Below, one piece after another: positions 11,111 to 21,797 of a stretch of DNA of 64,000 nucleotides. The position numbers were made by a program, and so were the translations under genes. The number at the start of each line of letters is the position of its first letter. Position 1 is the stretch's first letter. The DNA is from Vitrella brassicaformis (taxonomy: Eukaryota; Sar; Vitrellaceae), in NCBI GenBank assembly GCA_001179505.1, contig CDMY01000603.1, positions 1 to 64,000 on the forward strand, in the 5' to 3' direction. The notes under the pieces were generated by a model that made no database searches, was not told the origin of the DNA, and saw only the letters and a program-made list of their open reading frames with translations.

Positions 11111-14100
11111 CTACCAGATGACCGTTGTGAGCGACCAGTCCGGCACGCCCACCCCCTTCCACCACGACCACAGCCCATCCTTCCTACCCTCGCCACCGTG
11201 ATGGCCCCCGCCAGGTGGCCTCGTGTGGGCCACCGGCTCGGCCACGTCGATCCACTCACTGATGGATGGGTGCTGGCTGTCGTGTGCGTGTGTAGGGTGT
11301 GTGCGGTGTGAGGGGAGGTCGAGCACCTCCATGTCGTCGGGCGGCATGTCCGACATGCACCGCACGGGAGAGGGGTCGGTGCAGGGGGAGGGGGGGAGGG
11401 AGTGGCTGGAGGACGCACTGACACACACACATGACCGCACACACGAGGGGAGAGTGATGCGTCATGATAGATGAGTATCTGTCCGTGTCTCTGTCTGTGC
11501 GGTGAATGTTTGGGAGCTCACTGTGGCCGTTGTGCCGACGCTCTGCGCAGGATGCTGCCATCGAGGAACGACAGGAACTCCAAAAACTCCCTTCACACAT
11601 ACACACACACACGAACGAGACACACACATCATCGACGAGCCGACCTTCCCCCACATCATCGACGAGCCGACCTTCCCCCAACTCTCTCTCTCTCTGTCCC
11701 CCAGCAGGCACCTGAAGTCGGCGACATCTTTGAAGTAGAATGCGAGTGCCAGGCCTGGGTTGAGTTCCCTGGCGTGCATCTTGAGTGGCGGGGCCGAGTA
11801 GAGGGCCTCCCTGGCCTCAGACACCCGCGTGACGGCCGGTTTGACGCCATGCGGGTCGAGGTAGAACAGGGAGTCGCCCTGCCGACCAACGATGTAGTAG
11901 GCCTGACGCGCACGGCCGCCCAACATGCCCACCGACCACCTGCATAGCATACAACACACACACACAAACACACACACAGACAGACAGACAGGTGCCCTTG
12001 TGTCTGTCTGTGGGCGAGGGCGGACTGTAGGCGGTGATTAATGACCTGCATGCGACGAGCTTGAGGAGGTCGGGGAGGAACTTCTCCTCGATTTTCGAGG
12101 AGCCCGTCACACGCGGCACCAGCAGCACTAGCCCTCTCTCACCATCACCATTCTCGCCATTGTCGCTATCGCCGTCCACGGGCTCGCCCACCGCCTCCCA
12201 CCCGCCGTTGCCATCGGTGCCGTCATCGGTGCCCATACACTCGTCCATGAGGGCCTTGTCGTCCAACACACCACAGTCAGCTACATGCGCCAACAGACTC
12301 GCCTGCACACACACACACAGTCAGACAGACAGACAGACAGACGTGTGTTGGGTGGGGTGGCGTGGGGTGGGATGGGGAGGGACTCTGTGTGCGTACGCTG
12401 ATGGGTGGTCTCTGGAGGCACTCTACGATCATGCCGCAGACCTGTGCTGTAGTGAACCAGCACCCAGGGTTCCAGGGCGGGAAACGATACCTCGACCGAC
12501 TGCTGCCGCTGCCGCTAGTGCTCGAAGACGACGACTGGAAATGCGATGGATCGCTGCTACGAACTGATTGATACATACACACACCACAAAAGACAGACGA
12601 CACACACGACACGATGATTGGATGGATGTCGCCTCGCCCTTCACTTTGGATGAATGGTGGTGGGGTGGGGTGGTCTCTTCTTACTGTTGAGTAGTGAGTA
12701 GATCGAGAGCGGTGCCTTTTGTTTGTCGGTGATGTCGAGGAACTTCTCCAGCAGCGATTTCTTGACCTTCTCGTGCTTGCCATGATGGGGGGTGGGCTGG
12801 GCCGCCGAAGCAGATGCATCGCTCGGATACGGTTCGCAACCCAGATGACGCCGCAACACCTGCAACCATGCATACACGACTTACACGTGGCCAATGGTCC
12901 TTTCTCTCCATCCCGTGTGTGTGTGTGTGTGTGTGTGTACCTGCATGATCATCATCTGTCCGCTCCGCACGGCGCACCCCCAGCCCACGTCGCTGGTGAG
13001 GACCTTCATGTGGTGCTCGGGCTCCACCTCGCACCGCAGCATCGGCGACAGGCCCGTGCGGTACGTGAAGTGCTCAATGTCACCAAACAAACGGCGAAAC
13101 GAACGCTCCTCTAGATGGTCCGACGACAGACAGCTGAGGAAACGGAGCACACAATATATGTGCTGGTCTGTCTGTCTGTCTGTCTGTGCGTGTGTGTGTG
13201 GGCCCTACTTGCCAAGCAGGTAGACCTGTCCTGACTGGGAGCCTGTTTTGGGGAGGTGGTGCGGCAGGGCGTGGGCGAGAGCCTCGCGGTATGCGCCATT
13301 GAGCCGGTGCAGCAAGTGCTTCAGATCCGAGTGCTGAGTCACCACACGAGGAGACGAACCCTGTGTGACCACACCACATGACACACACGAGCACGGCAGC
13401 GTGGCCTTCACTCACTCGTCGGTCTTTCTGCAGTCTGGACGGCCGACCTGTGGTTTGTTGCTACTGCCGGTGAGGCTCCTTAGCAGTCCGATGCCCATCC
13501 CCTCCTCACCCTCACCGTTGCCCTCCGTCGCCCCAGATGCCGATGCAGCTGCGGATGTGCCGCCGACCCACTGGCCGGCCTGCATGTTCCACAGCATCCG
13601 CAGCGCACCCGCGCCAGACACGAAACTACCCCCACTGCCACTTCTGCCACCGACGCTCTCTGCTGCTGCTGCTGGAGGAGCATCGCTGGCTGCCGGCTGT
13701 TGGTGGTCGTTGTCACATCCCTCATGGTCGTCGAGGAATGAGTATGAATGGTCATTGGGCGAGGGGAGGGGCGGTGGGGGCGGGGGCGGTGGTTGCTGTG
13801 GTTGCTGTGGCTGCTGTGCTGGTGGCTGTGGCTGTGGCTGTGGCTGTGGCTGTGGTTGTGGTTCCAGGTGCTCGAATTCTTCGATGGATGAGGAGATGAT
13901 GGCCGAGCTCCACATGGCCGCCGACGAGAACTCCATATTGCCACAGCTGTCACTCTCATTGAGTGCCGATGGCTTGCCCAGGTCCTCATAGCTCCGCGAC
14001 AAGTCACGCCGACGCAAGAACTGCTCCCTCAGCGCCGCGGCAGTAGCGGCACTCGTGCTCTCCTGGCCGCCGACGCCCTCTCCCTCTGCCTCAGCCGGGC

Positions 14101-14365
14101 CGTCGCGCTGCTGCTGCCGATCCGCCTGCGCCGAGGAATCGCTCTCCAGCGCATCGCAGATCTCAAAGGTGTCCACAGGTGAGCTCTCGGGGTCGGTCGT
14201 CGGACTGGGAGAGGGAGAGGGGTCGATAGGAGGGGCGGGGGGAGGGGGAGGCGCGACGCACTCGTCAGGCTGCGCTGGCTGCGCAGGGATGTGTGCAGGG
14301 TGCTCCACGAGCGACGCCACGCCGGTCTCTGGCTGCATCTTGACCGTCAGCATAGACGTCGGCAT
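11111..14365 (-). CDS. ATG4: Autophagy cysteine protease ATG4 (peptidase C54)
   Basis: Nine exons: 14365-13448, 13333-13209, 13133-12941, 12859-12685, 12563-12397, 12302-12046, 11939-11712, 11590-11522, 11417-11111. They sum to 2439 nt, 812 residues, in frame throughout. ATG4 trims ATG8 to expose its C-terminal glycine and later removes ATG8 from lipid. Family marks are VYLLG, FTYRTG, SDVGWGC (catalytic Cys near residue 401) and YLDPHGV (catalytic Asp and His near 640 and 642), followed by FYFKD. The first about 330 residues are a disordered extension with Ser, Ala and a Gln-Pro repeat. The middle also has acidic Gly/Asp inserts, so the protein is about twice the usual length. In chromerids and apicomplexans ATG8 is also tied to the plastid; a plastid role here would be inference. 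Confidence 0.92.
11626..11679. repeat. Perfect 27-bp tandem duplication inside an ATG4 intron
   Basis: The unit starting acatcatcgacgagccg occurs twice with no mismatch (11626-11652 and 11653-11679). It lies in the intron between exons 7 and 8 of ATG4, next to a CT run that would be a GA tract in the sense strand. Confidence 0.85.
13770..13865. repeat. Gln-Pro coding microsatellite in ATG4 exon 1
   Basis: GGCTGT and GGTTGT hexamers on the plus strand encode a Gln-Pro repeat, then Gln-Gln-Pro and a run of eight prolines on the minus strand. The length is likely to vary between strains. Confidence 0.8.
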
Positions 14366-14520
14366 GACTGAGCAGTGCGTGGATGTCGCGCTTGACAGAG
14401 ATGGCGGCCTGCGGCTCTCTGAGCAAGCAGCACCCTTGTGCCGATGCTCAGGCAGCTGTTTCCGCCATGAGGAGAACGCGGGACAACTGCGAGCTTGGGA
14501 GTGAGGAAAGAGATGACGAG

Positions 14521-15565
14521 ATGGCTGGATCTGAGCTGCTGGCTGCTGTAGAGGAGCTGGTGGGCTGCTATGCGGGCCATCCGAGAGGTAGGTGCATCGA
14601 ATCTGCATCAGCAAAAGGGTGTGAATGAGCCAGAATGCATTGTCGGTTGTGTGTGTTGTGATGCCAGATGTGAGGAAGCGCGTGAGGGAGCTGGATGGCG
14701 AGAAAGGAGAGGAGCTGCTGCTGCTGCTTCTGGACAAACTCAGCACGTAACAGTCGCATCTGTCTGTCTGCAGAACTAATGCAGCATCCATGGTGCTGTG
14801 CTCTTTGTGCCTGCAGCGACATACGCGACGCCCGATCATTGGAATGGGTCAACTCGCTGCTGACATCGAAGATCTCACAGATGGATATCACTGGGCTGTC
14901 CGAGTCGTCGGCCACAGCTGACCCGCCACAAACGGAGGTACGGACTCACTGACTGCCTGATTGACACACACAGACAATTGCCTGTCCATAGCGGGACCGG
15001 TGTTGTGCATGGCCTGGGTGTGGTGTGTTGGTGTGTCTTCCTTTCTCTCAGGTTTTGCAGAGGTTGCACGAGCTCGTGAGTGACAGGGCCGAGAGCCAGC
15101 CGCAGGCACTCAGGTGAGTGAGTCATTTCGCTGGACTGGAGGGTCAATTCACACACAACAGCACCACAGAAACACGCTGTGCTGTGCTGTGCTGTGACTG
15201 TGGCTCCCTCCCTCCCTCCGATATTGCTCAGGCTGAAGGGGCGTCTGGCCAGCCTCGAGTCAGCCGTTCGTCTGAGGTTGAGGCTGCAGTCACAAGACAA
15301 CCTCACGGGCAGCAACACACGGCCGGCCATGAATGAAATGCAAGACCAAGAACAAGACCAGCAGCAGCAGCGAGCTCTCCCTGCCGCTCCGCCTCGCTCT
15401 CGCCTTCCCCTCCCCCCTCCCCCGGCGGCACATCTGCGTCACCATCATCCACAGCAGGTGGTTGGTGCTGGCCGTCCCAAGGTGTTGAGCAAGAGGATCA
15501 GGAAGGCGTCGCCCATCAAGCCGAGGAGCGATGACGAGAAGACATCGGACTCGACCAGTGAGTGA
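14521..15565 (+). CDS. Coiled-coil protein, 220 residues, unknown function
   Basis: Five exons, 14521-14587, 14668-14746, 14817-14937, 15052-15113 and 15232-15565, sum to 663 nt with frame kept. The start MAGSELLAAVEEL was chosen because it lies in a protein-like frame and 155 bp from the ATG4 start. The first half is helical and charged (RKRVRELDGEKGEELLLLLLDKL), then comes SLEWVNSLL, and around residue 115 the LKGRLASLESAV segment looks like a coiled coil. The C-terminal third is Gln/Pro/His-rich and ends with a basic patch (VLSKRIRKASPIKPR) and an acidic tail. That could be a nuclear targeting signal. I do not recognise the family. A start further upstream in the same frame is possible. 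Confidence 0.7.
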
Positions 15566-16255
15566 GTGAATGAGTGACTGAACGATGGATGGATTGACGG
15601 ATGGGTGGGTTGACTTCCGGCATGAATGTGAATACACACGAGTTGGATGGATGGATGGATGGAATGCCATGAGGAAAAAACTTGACTGACCACGTCCGTC
15701 AACGCACTCACCTGAGAGGTCTCACGTCAAGTCATGCACCAGGGGATGAAGGGAGAGAGAGGGAGAGGAACAAACAAGGGCAGCCGGACAGCCAGGCATC
15801 GAGTGTGTCCATCCATCCATCCATCCATCCATCTTTCCGCCCTAGGGAAAAGGCACATTGTGAGAGGCCTTAAACCGCACCGCACCGCACCGCACCGCAC
15901 CCCGGCACACACAGCTAGGTCTAGGACAAAACCATACGCACCATCTACGCCAGCCGTCCATTCATTCATCATCGGCACGCGAAAAACACTCAAAAAGGTC
16001 GTTTGCCGCTATGCAAAGCACCTCTGCGTGTATGTGTTTTGTATATGTAGAAAAGCAATTGAGGCGATCGATAGCGCGGTGCGTACGGACAGTACAGACG
16101 ACTCCGCCCTCACTAACGTACTCACTCATCCACTCATCCACTCATTTCAGTGATCGAATCGAGTGGTCTCACCTCAGCCGACAACTACTGAGCCACCCAT
16201 ACACCCAGCCGGCCACGCAGTCGCTGCTATGCTATGCACCAATGTTGCCTGCCTG
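15566..16255. other. Convergent intergenic region with short tandem repeats
   Basis: It contains a TGGA run (about 15645-15662), CCAT repeats (about 15810-15832), a CCGCA pentamer array (about 15876-15901) and CTCACTCATC repeats (about 16117-16147). I see no gene. Confidence 0.6.
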
Positions 16256-18605
16256 TCACTTTTGTGAGAGTGGTGTGAATGTGAGTGACACGTATGGGTA
16301 GTACTCGCCGCCCTCCATCTCGTGACCCTCCGCACCACCAGCGCCACCTGGAGACACACACTCACACTCACACTCACGCACGCGCCACCATACCAGACAG
16401 GAAGTGTCTGTCTGGGTGTGGCTCACATGACTAAGTACGCACCTGCGTATGATTTGCCGAATGAGCCCGAGGAGGTGAAGAGTGTCTCGAGCTCCTGACG
16501 CAACCTCTTCTCGTTGCGGCCCGTCGGCTGCAGTCATTGCAATACACACAGATAAAGACACACCACGACAGACAGACATGCTTCATGTGATGTGCATTAG
16601 TCTGTGTGGTTTGTGTGGCGCACTGCAGGCCGTGTGTGTGTTGTGTTTACCATGAGAAAGAAGGCCGCGATCTTTGGTGGCAGACCGAACCGCAACACCG
16701 CCTCGACAAACACTCTGCATACACCAGTCCACGCACGGAGCGTCCCCGACACACGCATGTGTGCCTGCCTGCCTGCCTGCCTCTTAAAATAGGTAGGTAC
16801 CTTATTGCCTTGAGGTGAACCCATGCAATGAAGACATCTGAGAAGTTCGCCTCACACACGCGCTTCAGAAACGACTGCACCAAGCAACCACACACACACA
16901 CAGAGAGAGAGAGAGAGACGTCTGGTGTGACTGGTGGACGGGAGGATGCCTGAATGGAGTGTGCGCGTGTGTGCATCGCAATGGTGCGTGCCTCGTTTTT
17001 CTTGAGTTCTTGTTCGATGCGCGCCCGTTCGGTCTTGCGGTGGTTGTACGCCTCGACGGAATAGGTGAAGTCGCGCACTATAAACCTGACGCAAACAAAC
17101 ACACAGCACACGAACGAAGATGGCAAATGGAGAGGGACTGTGCGTGGCGGACTTTCCCCTCCCTCTCTCCCTCTCTTCACCCCTATATATTCACTTATTT
17201 ACCTGTTTTGTCTGGCGGTCGACTTGAAGTCCTCGGCGCTCTTCTTCATGACGACAACACGCCACAGCGTGTTGCCCTCGCGATCCTCAGGCGGCAGCTT
17301 CCTGCACACACATTGGCCACCCACACACATACACATACACATGGATGGATGGATGGATCCCTCTTGCTGTGCCAAGTTGCCTCCTTTCGCGACTGACTGT
17401 GAAGATCTCGGCACGACGTGTTCGTCGAGGCCTTCGTACTTCTCCAGCCACTCCTTGTCCTGACCCCTGCAGGCACACACGCAGAGACGTACACACGTAT
17501 CTTGATCTGATCTGATCTGATGTGTGTGCTGAGTGTGTTCGTTGATTGACAGACCTTGGCACGACGACCACGAGTGTGGTGAGGTACTCTGACTCGATAA
17601 AGTCGCTCTCCTTGACCACCTCGGGCGTCAACACGTCGATCAGGTCACGCTGCGACAGGTTGCCACTGATCGACACGCAAACACAACAACACACGGACAC
17701 CAACAAACACACACACACGGTAGGTACCGTGAGTGTGCGGACATCGATCTCCATCCATCCATCCATCCATCTGTCTGTTCCTGATTCCTGAGTGCGCACC
17801 CCTCCTTCTTGGCGACTTGTGAGGCCTGTTGTTTGAGGTCGTTGAAGGCCGCAGACTTGAGACGCAGCTCCTCGTCTATCTTGCCCACAGACTGACAGAC
17901 AGGGGGCGGGGCGGGGGGGAATCACATGCATCGCACACCACACCACACAGCCCGGGACACTTGTATGAGTGTGTGTGGGTCCCTCCTTGTCTCTCTCTGT
18001 CCATGTGGGTCGGTACTGCTAGTATGAGTTGGATGAGTTCGGTGACGTGTGTCTTCTTGGGGAACTTGGCCTCGTCCCACACAAAACGACGCAAATAGTC
18101 GTCAACAGTCGCTGATCACACACACACACACACACACGCGGACGCCACACACACACGTGTCACATAGATGGTATCCTCCCATCATTGCCGCGTACCAGTG
18201 GTTCGTTGTGCCATGATTTTGAATTGTGTGTTTGGGTCGATTTCGAGCAGCTGCCGCTCCACCCGCCTCAGGACGCTCTCCGCCATGGTGTCGTGCTTGG
18301 CCAACTCGTCCACCACCTTGATCAAACTATCAAACGTACCCACCTGCACAACCACAAAGAAACACACACAGAGAGACCCATGCACACACACATGCATTGC
18401 CCTGCCCTTGTGTTGTGTGCTGGCTGGCTCCTCTGTGTGTGTCTTTGTGTGTCTGCCCGGTGCCTTGCGTCACCTTGAGTGAGTCGGGGACGTCGAGGAC
18501 GAAAAGGTCTGATGCGAGTTGTGGGACGATTCTGCTCTTGAGTACGCTGAAGATGGAGTCGCGGCTCTCATCCTTGGAACTGCACGCAACTATCCAAAAC
18601 GACAT
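16256..18605 (-). CDS. ATP6V1C: V-type proton ATPase subunit C
   Basis: Twelve exons: 18605-18474, 18343-18196, 18111-18017, 17891-17800, 17665-17555, 17466-17398, 17301-17203, 17085-16992, 16874-16801, 16714-16651, 16527-16443, 16347-16256. They give 1155 nt, 384 residues, the normal family length. Subunit C joins the V1 catalytic sector to the stator of the proton pump of acidic organelles and controls reversible assembly. Diagnostic segments in order are FWIVACSS at the start, VGTFDSL, RRFVWDEAKFPKK, SDFIESEYLTTLVVVVPR, EHVVPRSSQ, FIVRDFTY, FIAWVHLKAI, VFVEAVLRFGLPP and EYYPYVS near the end. The intron after 16992 appears to use a GC donor. The start faces the deiodinase-like gene 218 bp away. 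Confidence 0.95.
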
Positions 18606-18823
18606 CGGTCAAGTGGGAGGGACTCTGCTGATTGATGAGGAGGGAGAGGGACGGAGGATGGGTGAGGAGATGAGTTGGACGCCAGGGGCTCTTGGAAGGC
18701 CGCTGATCTGCAGGTGAGGCCGGTGATCTACAGCTCCACAGGCCCTCTGGAGCAACCCGATATCAGGCTCGCCTCGCAGGACATTCCGTGAAACTGCTGG
18801 TAGAAAGAGAAAGGAAAAGGTGT

Positions 18824-20899
18824 ATGGCTGGCGCAGAGACGAGGGCCAAGGCTCTTGAGGCGCTCTCGGGTCTGTACTCGCGCTTTCAGCAGACTGCCGA
18901 CGCACTCAAGGAGAGCACTGAGGCGGCTGCCGCCGTGAGTGAGAAGGACATGGGCAAGGCCAAGGACAAGGAGGAGGGTGGTGACAAGAAGGAGGCTGAT
19001 GCTGACGCGGGTACTTACTGTACGGATGCATGTGAACTGTAGCTGGACGGTCTGCTGCATTTGTTTTGTCTACTCTGCTGGCTGAGTGGCTCCATTGAGT
19101 GTGTCAGGTCCTCCGAAGCGTCAGAAGGTGCGTGAGGCCGGCCTGGGGCTGGGCATAGGGCGTTTCGGGTTCAAGGAGCCCACCAAGGAGCAGGTACTTC
19201 ATATGCACTGCACTTGCACGCAGACGGACGCATATATATATATCCTACATGTGATGTCATGTCATGTGTCCGTGTGTGTGTGTGTGATGTGTGTGTGGTT
19301 AGTTGCGCGAAATGTTGATCAAGGAGGAGAAGCTCCGTTGGCACCTGGTAAGGGATATCTAACTCCCCTTTCTTTCTTCATTTTTCAATTCTTCTCAATT
19401 TCTCTTCTCATTTTGCTTATGTCTGCGCACATTCTCTGTTCCTCTTTTTTCTCTGCCGCGGATTGAAAGGCCACGCACGAGCGCATGAAAAACGCCCGTG
19501 AGTGGCTCGATGTGGCAGAGGAAATCCAGATACAGGCAAGTGATGTGCAGCTGGGTGGGGGGGAGATGGCGCGAATGCACTTGTTTTGAGTCGCGTCGTG
19601 TGTGGGATGGATGGATGGATGGTTGGGTGAGGTGTGTGCAGATAGTGAACGAGTACGGGTACGTTGGCAAGGTGAACGAGTCCTACGCGGCGCACCTGCT
19701 GCGCACCGCCCACGTCAAGTACCCCGACCTCAAGAGCATCTCGGTCTACGCGCGGGAGAACATCGCTCGCGACGGAGAGCTCAAGGCAACCACCAACGAA
19801 CCAACCAACCAACCAACGACCACACACACACACAGGAGATTTATGTGTGGTGGGTGTTTGGTGCAGGAGGGGCAGACAGCCCCGGATGTGCCTTTGCTGG
19901 ACCCTGCGGGTGCGCCCTGTCGTTTGTCGGAGCTGATCAAGGCCACGCAGCAGCGGGAGGGGGGCGGGGGGCCGCTCCCTTTCACACTCATCGTCGCCGG
20001 CTCGCACACCTGACCCCCGTTCCGGGCCAGTAAGCATGCTACTCACACACACACAGACAGACACCTATGAAGCAAGCCCGTGCGTACATGCGTCCGTCAC
20101 GTGTCCGTCGTCCTCGTGTGTGGCGCATCGCATCGCATCAGTCGTTGATCGCCTTAGCGCTATCAAGATGGCCTGGGGGGAGAGGGTGGCGTTTGCGATG
20201 ATATACATCAAGGAGGCGCACGCGGCGGACGTCTGGCCCATAGGCGATCACCTGACCATAGAGCGACCCAACGAACCCAAAAACAACGAGGACCGCATCA
20301 AGAGTAAGCCGCGCCATTAATGCACTGCACTGCACTGCTGGCCCCCTGTCTGTCTGTGAGTGTGTGTACGTTTGGCTGGTCCCTGGCCTGTGTATGTAGA
20401 TGCTCGCGATTTCCTTGACGTGTTTGGCAACTTCACCTGGCCCGTGTACATCGACACCGTAGCCAATGAGTTCGAGAAGGAGTTTGCACCATGGCCGTTC
20501 CGGTGAGGGAATCAGTGGGTGTGGTGTGCGGTGGGAGGGAGGGAGTGCACCCATCCATCCATCCATCCGTCCATCCATCCACCATGCCGTATGTGTGTGA
20601 TTTGGTCAGCTTCTACATCATCGACAGCAGCATGAAGGTCCTGTGGAAGGCCCAGCCCGTCGCAGGTACGGCCGTCAACAAACACAACACACACACACAC
20701 ACACACAAAGTATTAGAGGACACCATCTCCCTGCTTAAATGACTCAGTCCTGTCCTGTGCGGTGTGTGTGAATGTGTGTGTTGGTCTGTCAGATGAGTGC
20801 ACCTACGACACGACGGACAACCCCAACGGCGTCGAGGGCAAGATCAAGGAGCTCCTCGCCGCACACACAGACACACAGCAGGGCCAGGCGACATCATAG
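18824..20899 (+). CDS. Iodothyronine deiodinase-like selenoprotein (in-frame TGA)
   Basis: Ten exons: 18824-19010, 19108-19193, 19303-19347, 19470-19535, 19642-19785, 19867-20029, 20142-20303, 20400-20502, 20610-20665, 20793-20899. They sum to 1119 nt, 372 residues if the TGA at 20011-20013 is read as selenocysteine (residue 225). The frame stays open on both sides of that TGA. The context is GSHT-TGA-PPFRA, matching the deiodinase active site GSCT-Sec-PPF. Downstream MIYIKEAHAADVW, WPVYIDT and YIID..MKVLWK follow the deiodinase thioredoxin fold. EGQTAPDVPL lies before the active site. The first about 190 residues are a charged helical extension, Lys-rich early and without a signal peptide. 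Introns after 19535 and 19785 appear to use GC donors. The native substrate in a protist is unknown; a thioredoxin-like redox role is likely. Confidence 0.88.
20011..20013 (+). other. Probable selenocysteine codon (TGA)
   Basis: The TGA replaces the active-site Sec of the deiodinase family. Sixteen nt later the exon ends at a GT donor, and the next five exons continue the same conserved protein in frame. A SECIS-like element lies in the 3' region. Confidence 0.85.
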
Positions 20900-21031
20900 C
20901 TAGCTGTACCTGCGCCATCCATCCATGTGAGAGTGTCTGAGAGAGGCAGAGGGAGGGAGGGGTGTGTGTATCTGGCGCGTCACGTCACGTGTGCCGTGTG
21001 TGCGTGAGGGCGTGGTGCGGTGTGGGTGTGT

Positions 21032-21094
21032 GCGGCGAGTGACGTGGCGGCGGTGAAAGCGCATTTCTGCGCAGCTGCCCCACTGAAGTGCTGC
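21032..21094 (+). promoter_or_regulatory. SECIS-like element (form II) in the deiodinase-like 3' UTR
   Basis: Folded by eye. Helix I pairs 21032-21037 with 21089-21094. The 5' core TGA is at 21040-21042 and the 3' core TGA at 21084-21086. Helix II pairs GTGG/CCAC and GGCGGT/GCTGCC with one bulged C. AAA is at 21056-21058, 13 nt after the 5' TGA. An extra mini-stem GCGCA/TGCGC with a TTTC loop (21059-21072) closes the top, the form II layout. It starts 132 nt after the stop codon at 20899. The match to the known eukaryotic SECIS plan (TGA/GA core, unpaired AA, about 10-bp helix II) is good. Folding energies were not computed. Confidence 0.82.
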
Positions 21095-21797
21095 TGACTG
21101 CCCAGCCTGCCTGCCTGCTGCTGCTGCACGGACACATGTGAGTGGTGGCGTTGGACTCTCTTCTCTCTCCTCTGCCTGCATGCCTGCCTGCATGGCTGCG
21201 TGTGCGTGGCGTGGTGCTTTTTAGTTCCAGGTTGGTTCGTTTTTGCGTATCCATCTATCTATCTATGTATCGTGAGTGTGGGTGTGGTGGGTGTGCATTT
21301 GTTAGTGAGTGGGATGAGCGTGAGCGGACGGACAGCCAGAAGGTCTGTTTTTTCGCAGCAGATGGATGGCTGCAAGCTTACCGATGGATGCATGGATGTG
21401 TAATGCATGTCGATACTTGCAGACATAGAAATAAACAGGTGGACGGCCTGCCTGTCTGTCTGTCTGTCTGACCGGTGTGTGTTGTGCTGCCAGCAATGGG
21501 TGAATGGATGGACCTGAACGAACGAACGAATCAAAGAACGAACGAACGAATGGATGGATGAATGTGGAGAAGACACCGAAAAGACTGTCCGAAGCCAGCC
21601 AGCATCAGCATTGTGCTGGGTTGATTGATTGCAATGAAGTCAGTCAACCAACGATTCGATCGAACGGCCATTTTTGCCGATCGCCTGCCTATCTCTCTCT
21701 GAAAAACAACCATACCATCCATTGCCATGCATTGCCACCAACACCCAACTACAGCCAACCAGTCTCAACACACGCACAGCACATGGATGGATGGCAT
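21095..21797. other. Convergent intergenic region, repeat-rich
   Basis: Holds GCCT-type repeats (about 21104-21120), a TCTA/ATCT stretch (about 21251-21270), a GTCTG run (about 21450-21470) and GAAC repeats (about 21517-21550). No gene is recognised. Confidence 0.55.

Noticed and set aside
20011-20013. TGA read as the normal end of the deiodinase-like gene
   Set aside because: Conserved protein sequence continues for five more exons in the same frame, and a SECIS-like element follows the true stop.
21142-21471. Plus-strand open frame after the selenoprotein gene
   Set aside because: Composition is repeat-derived and it lies just past the SECIS-like element, in probable 3' UTR or intergenic DNA.
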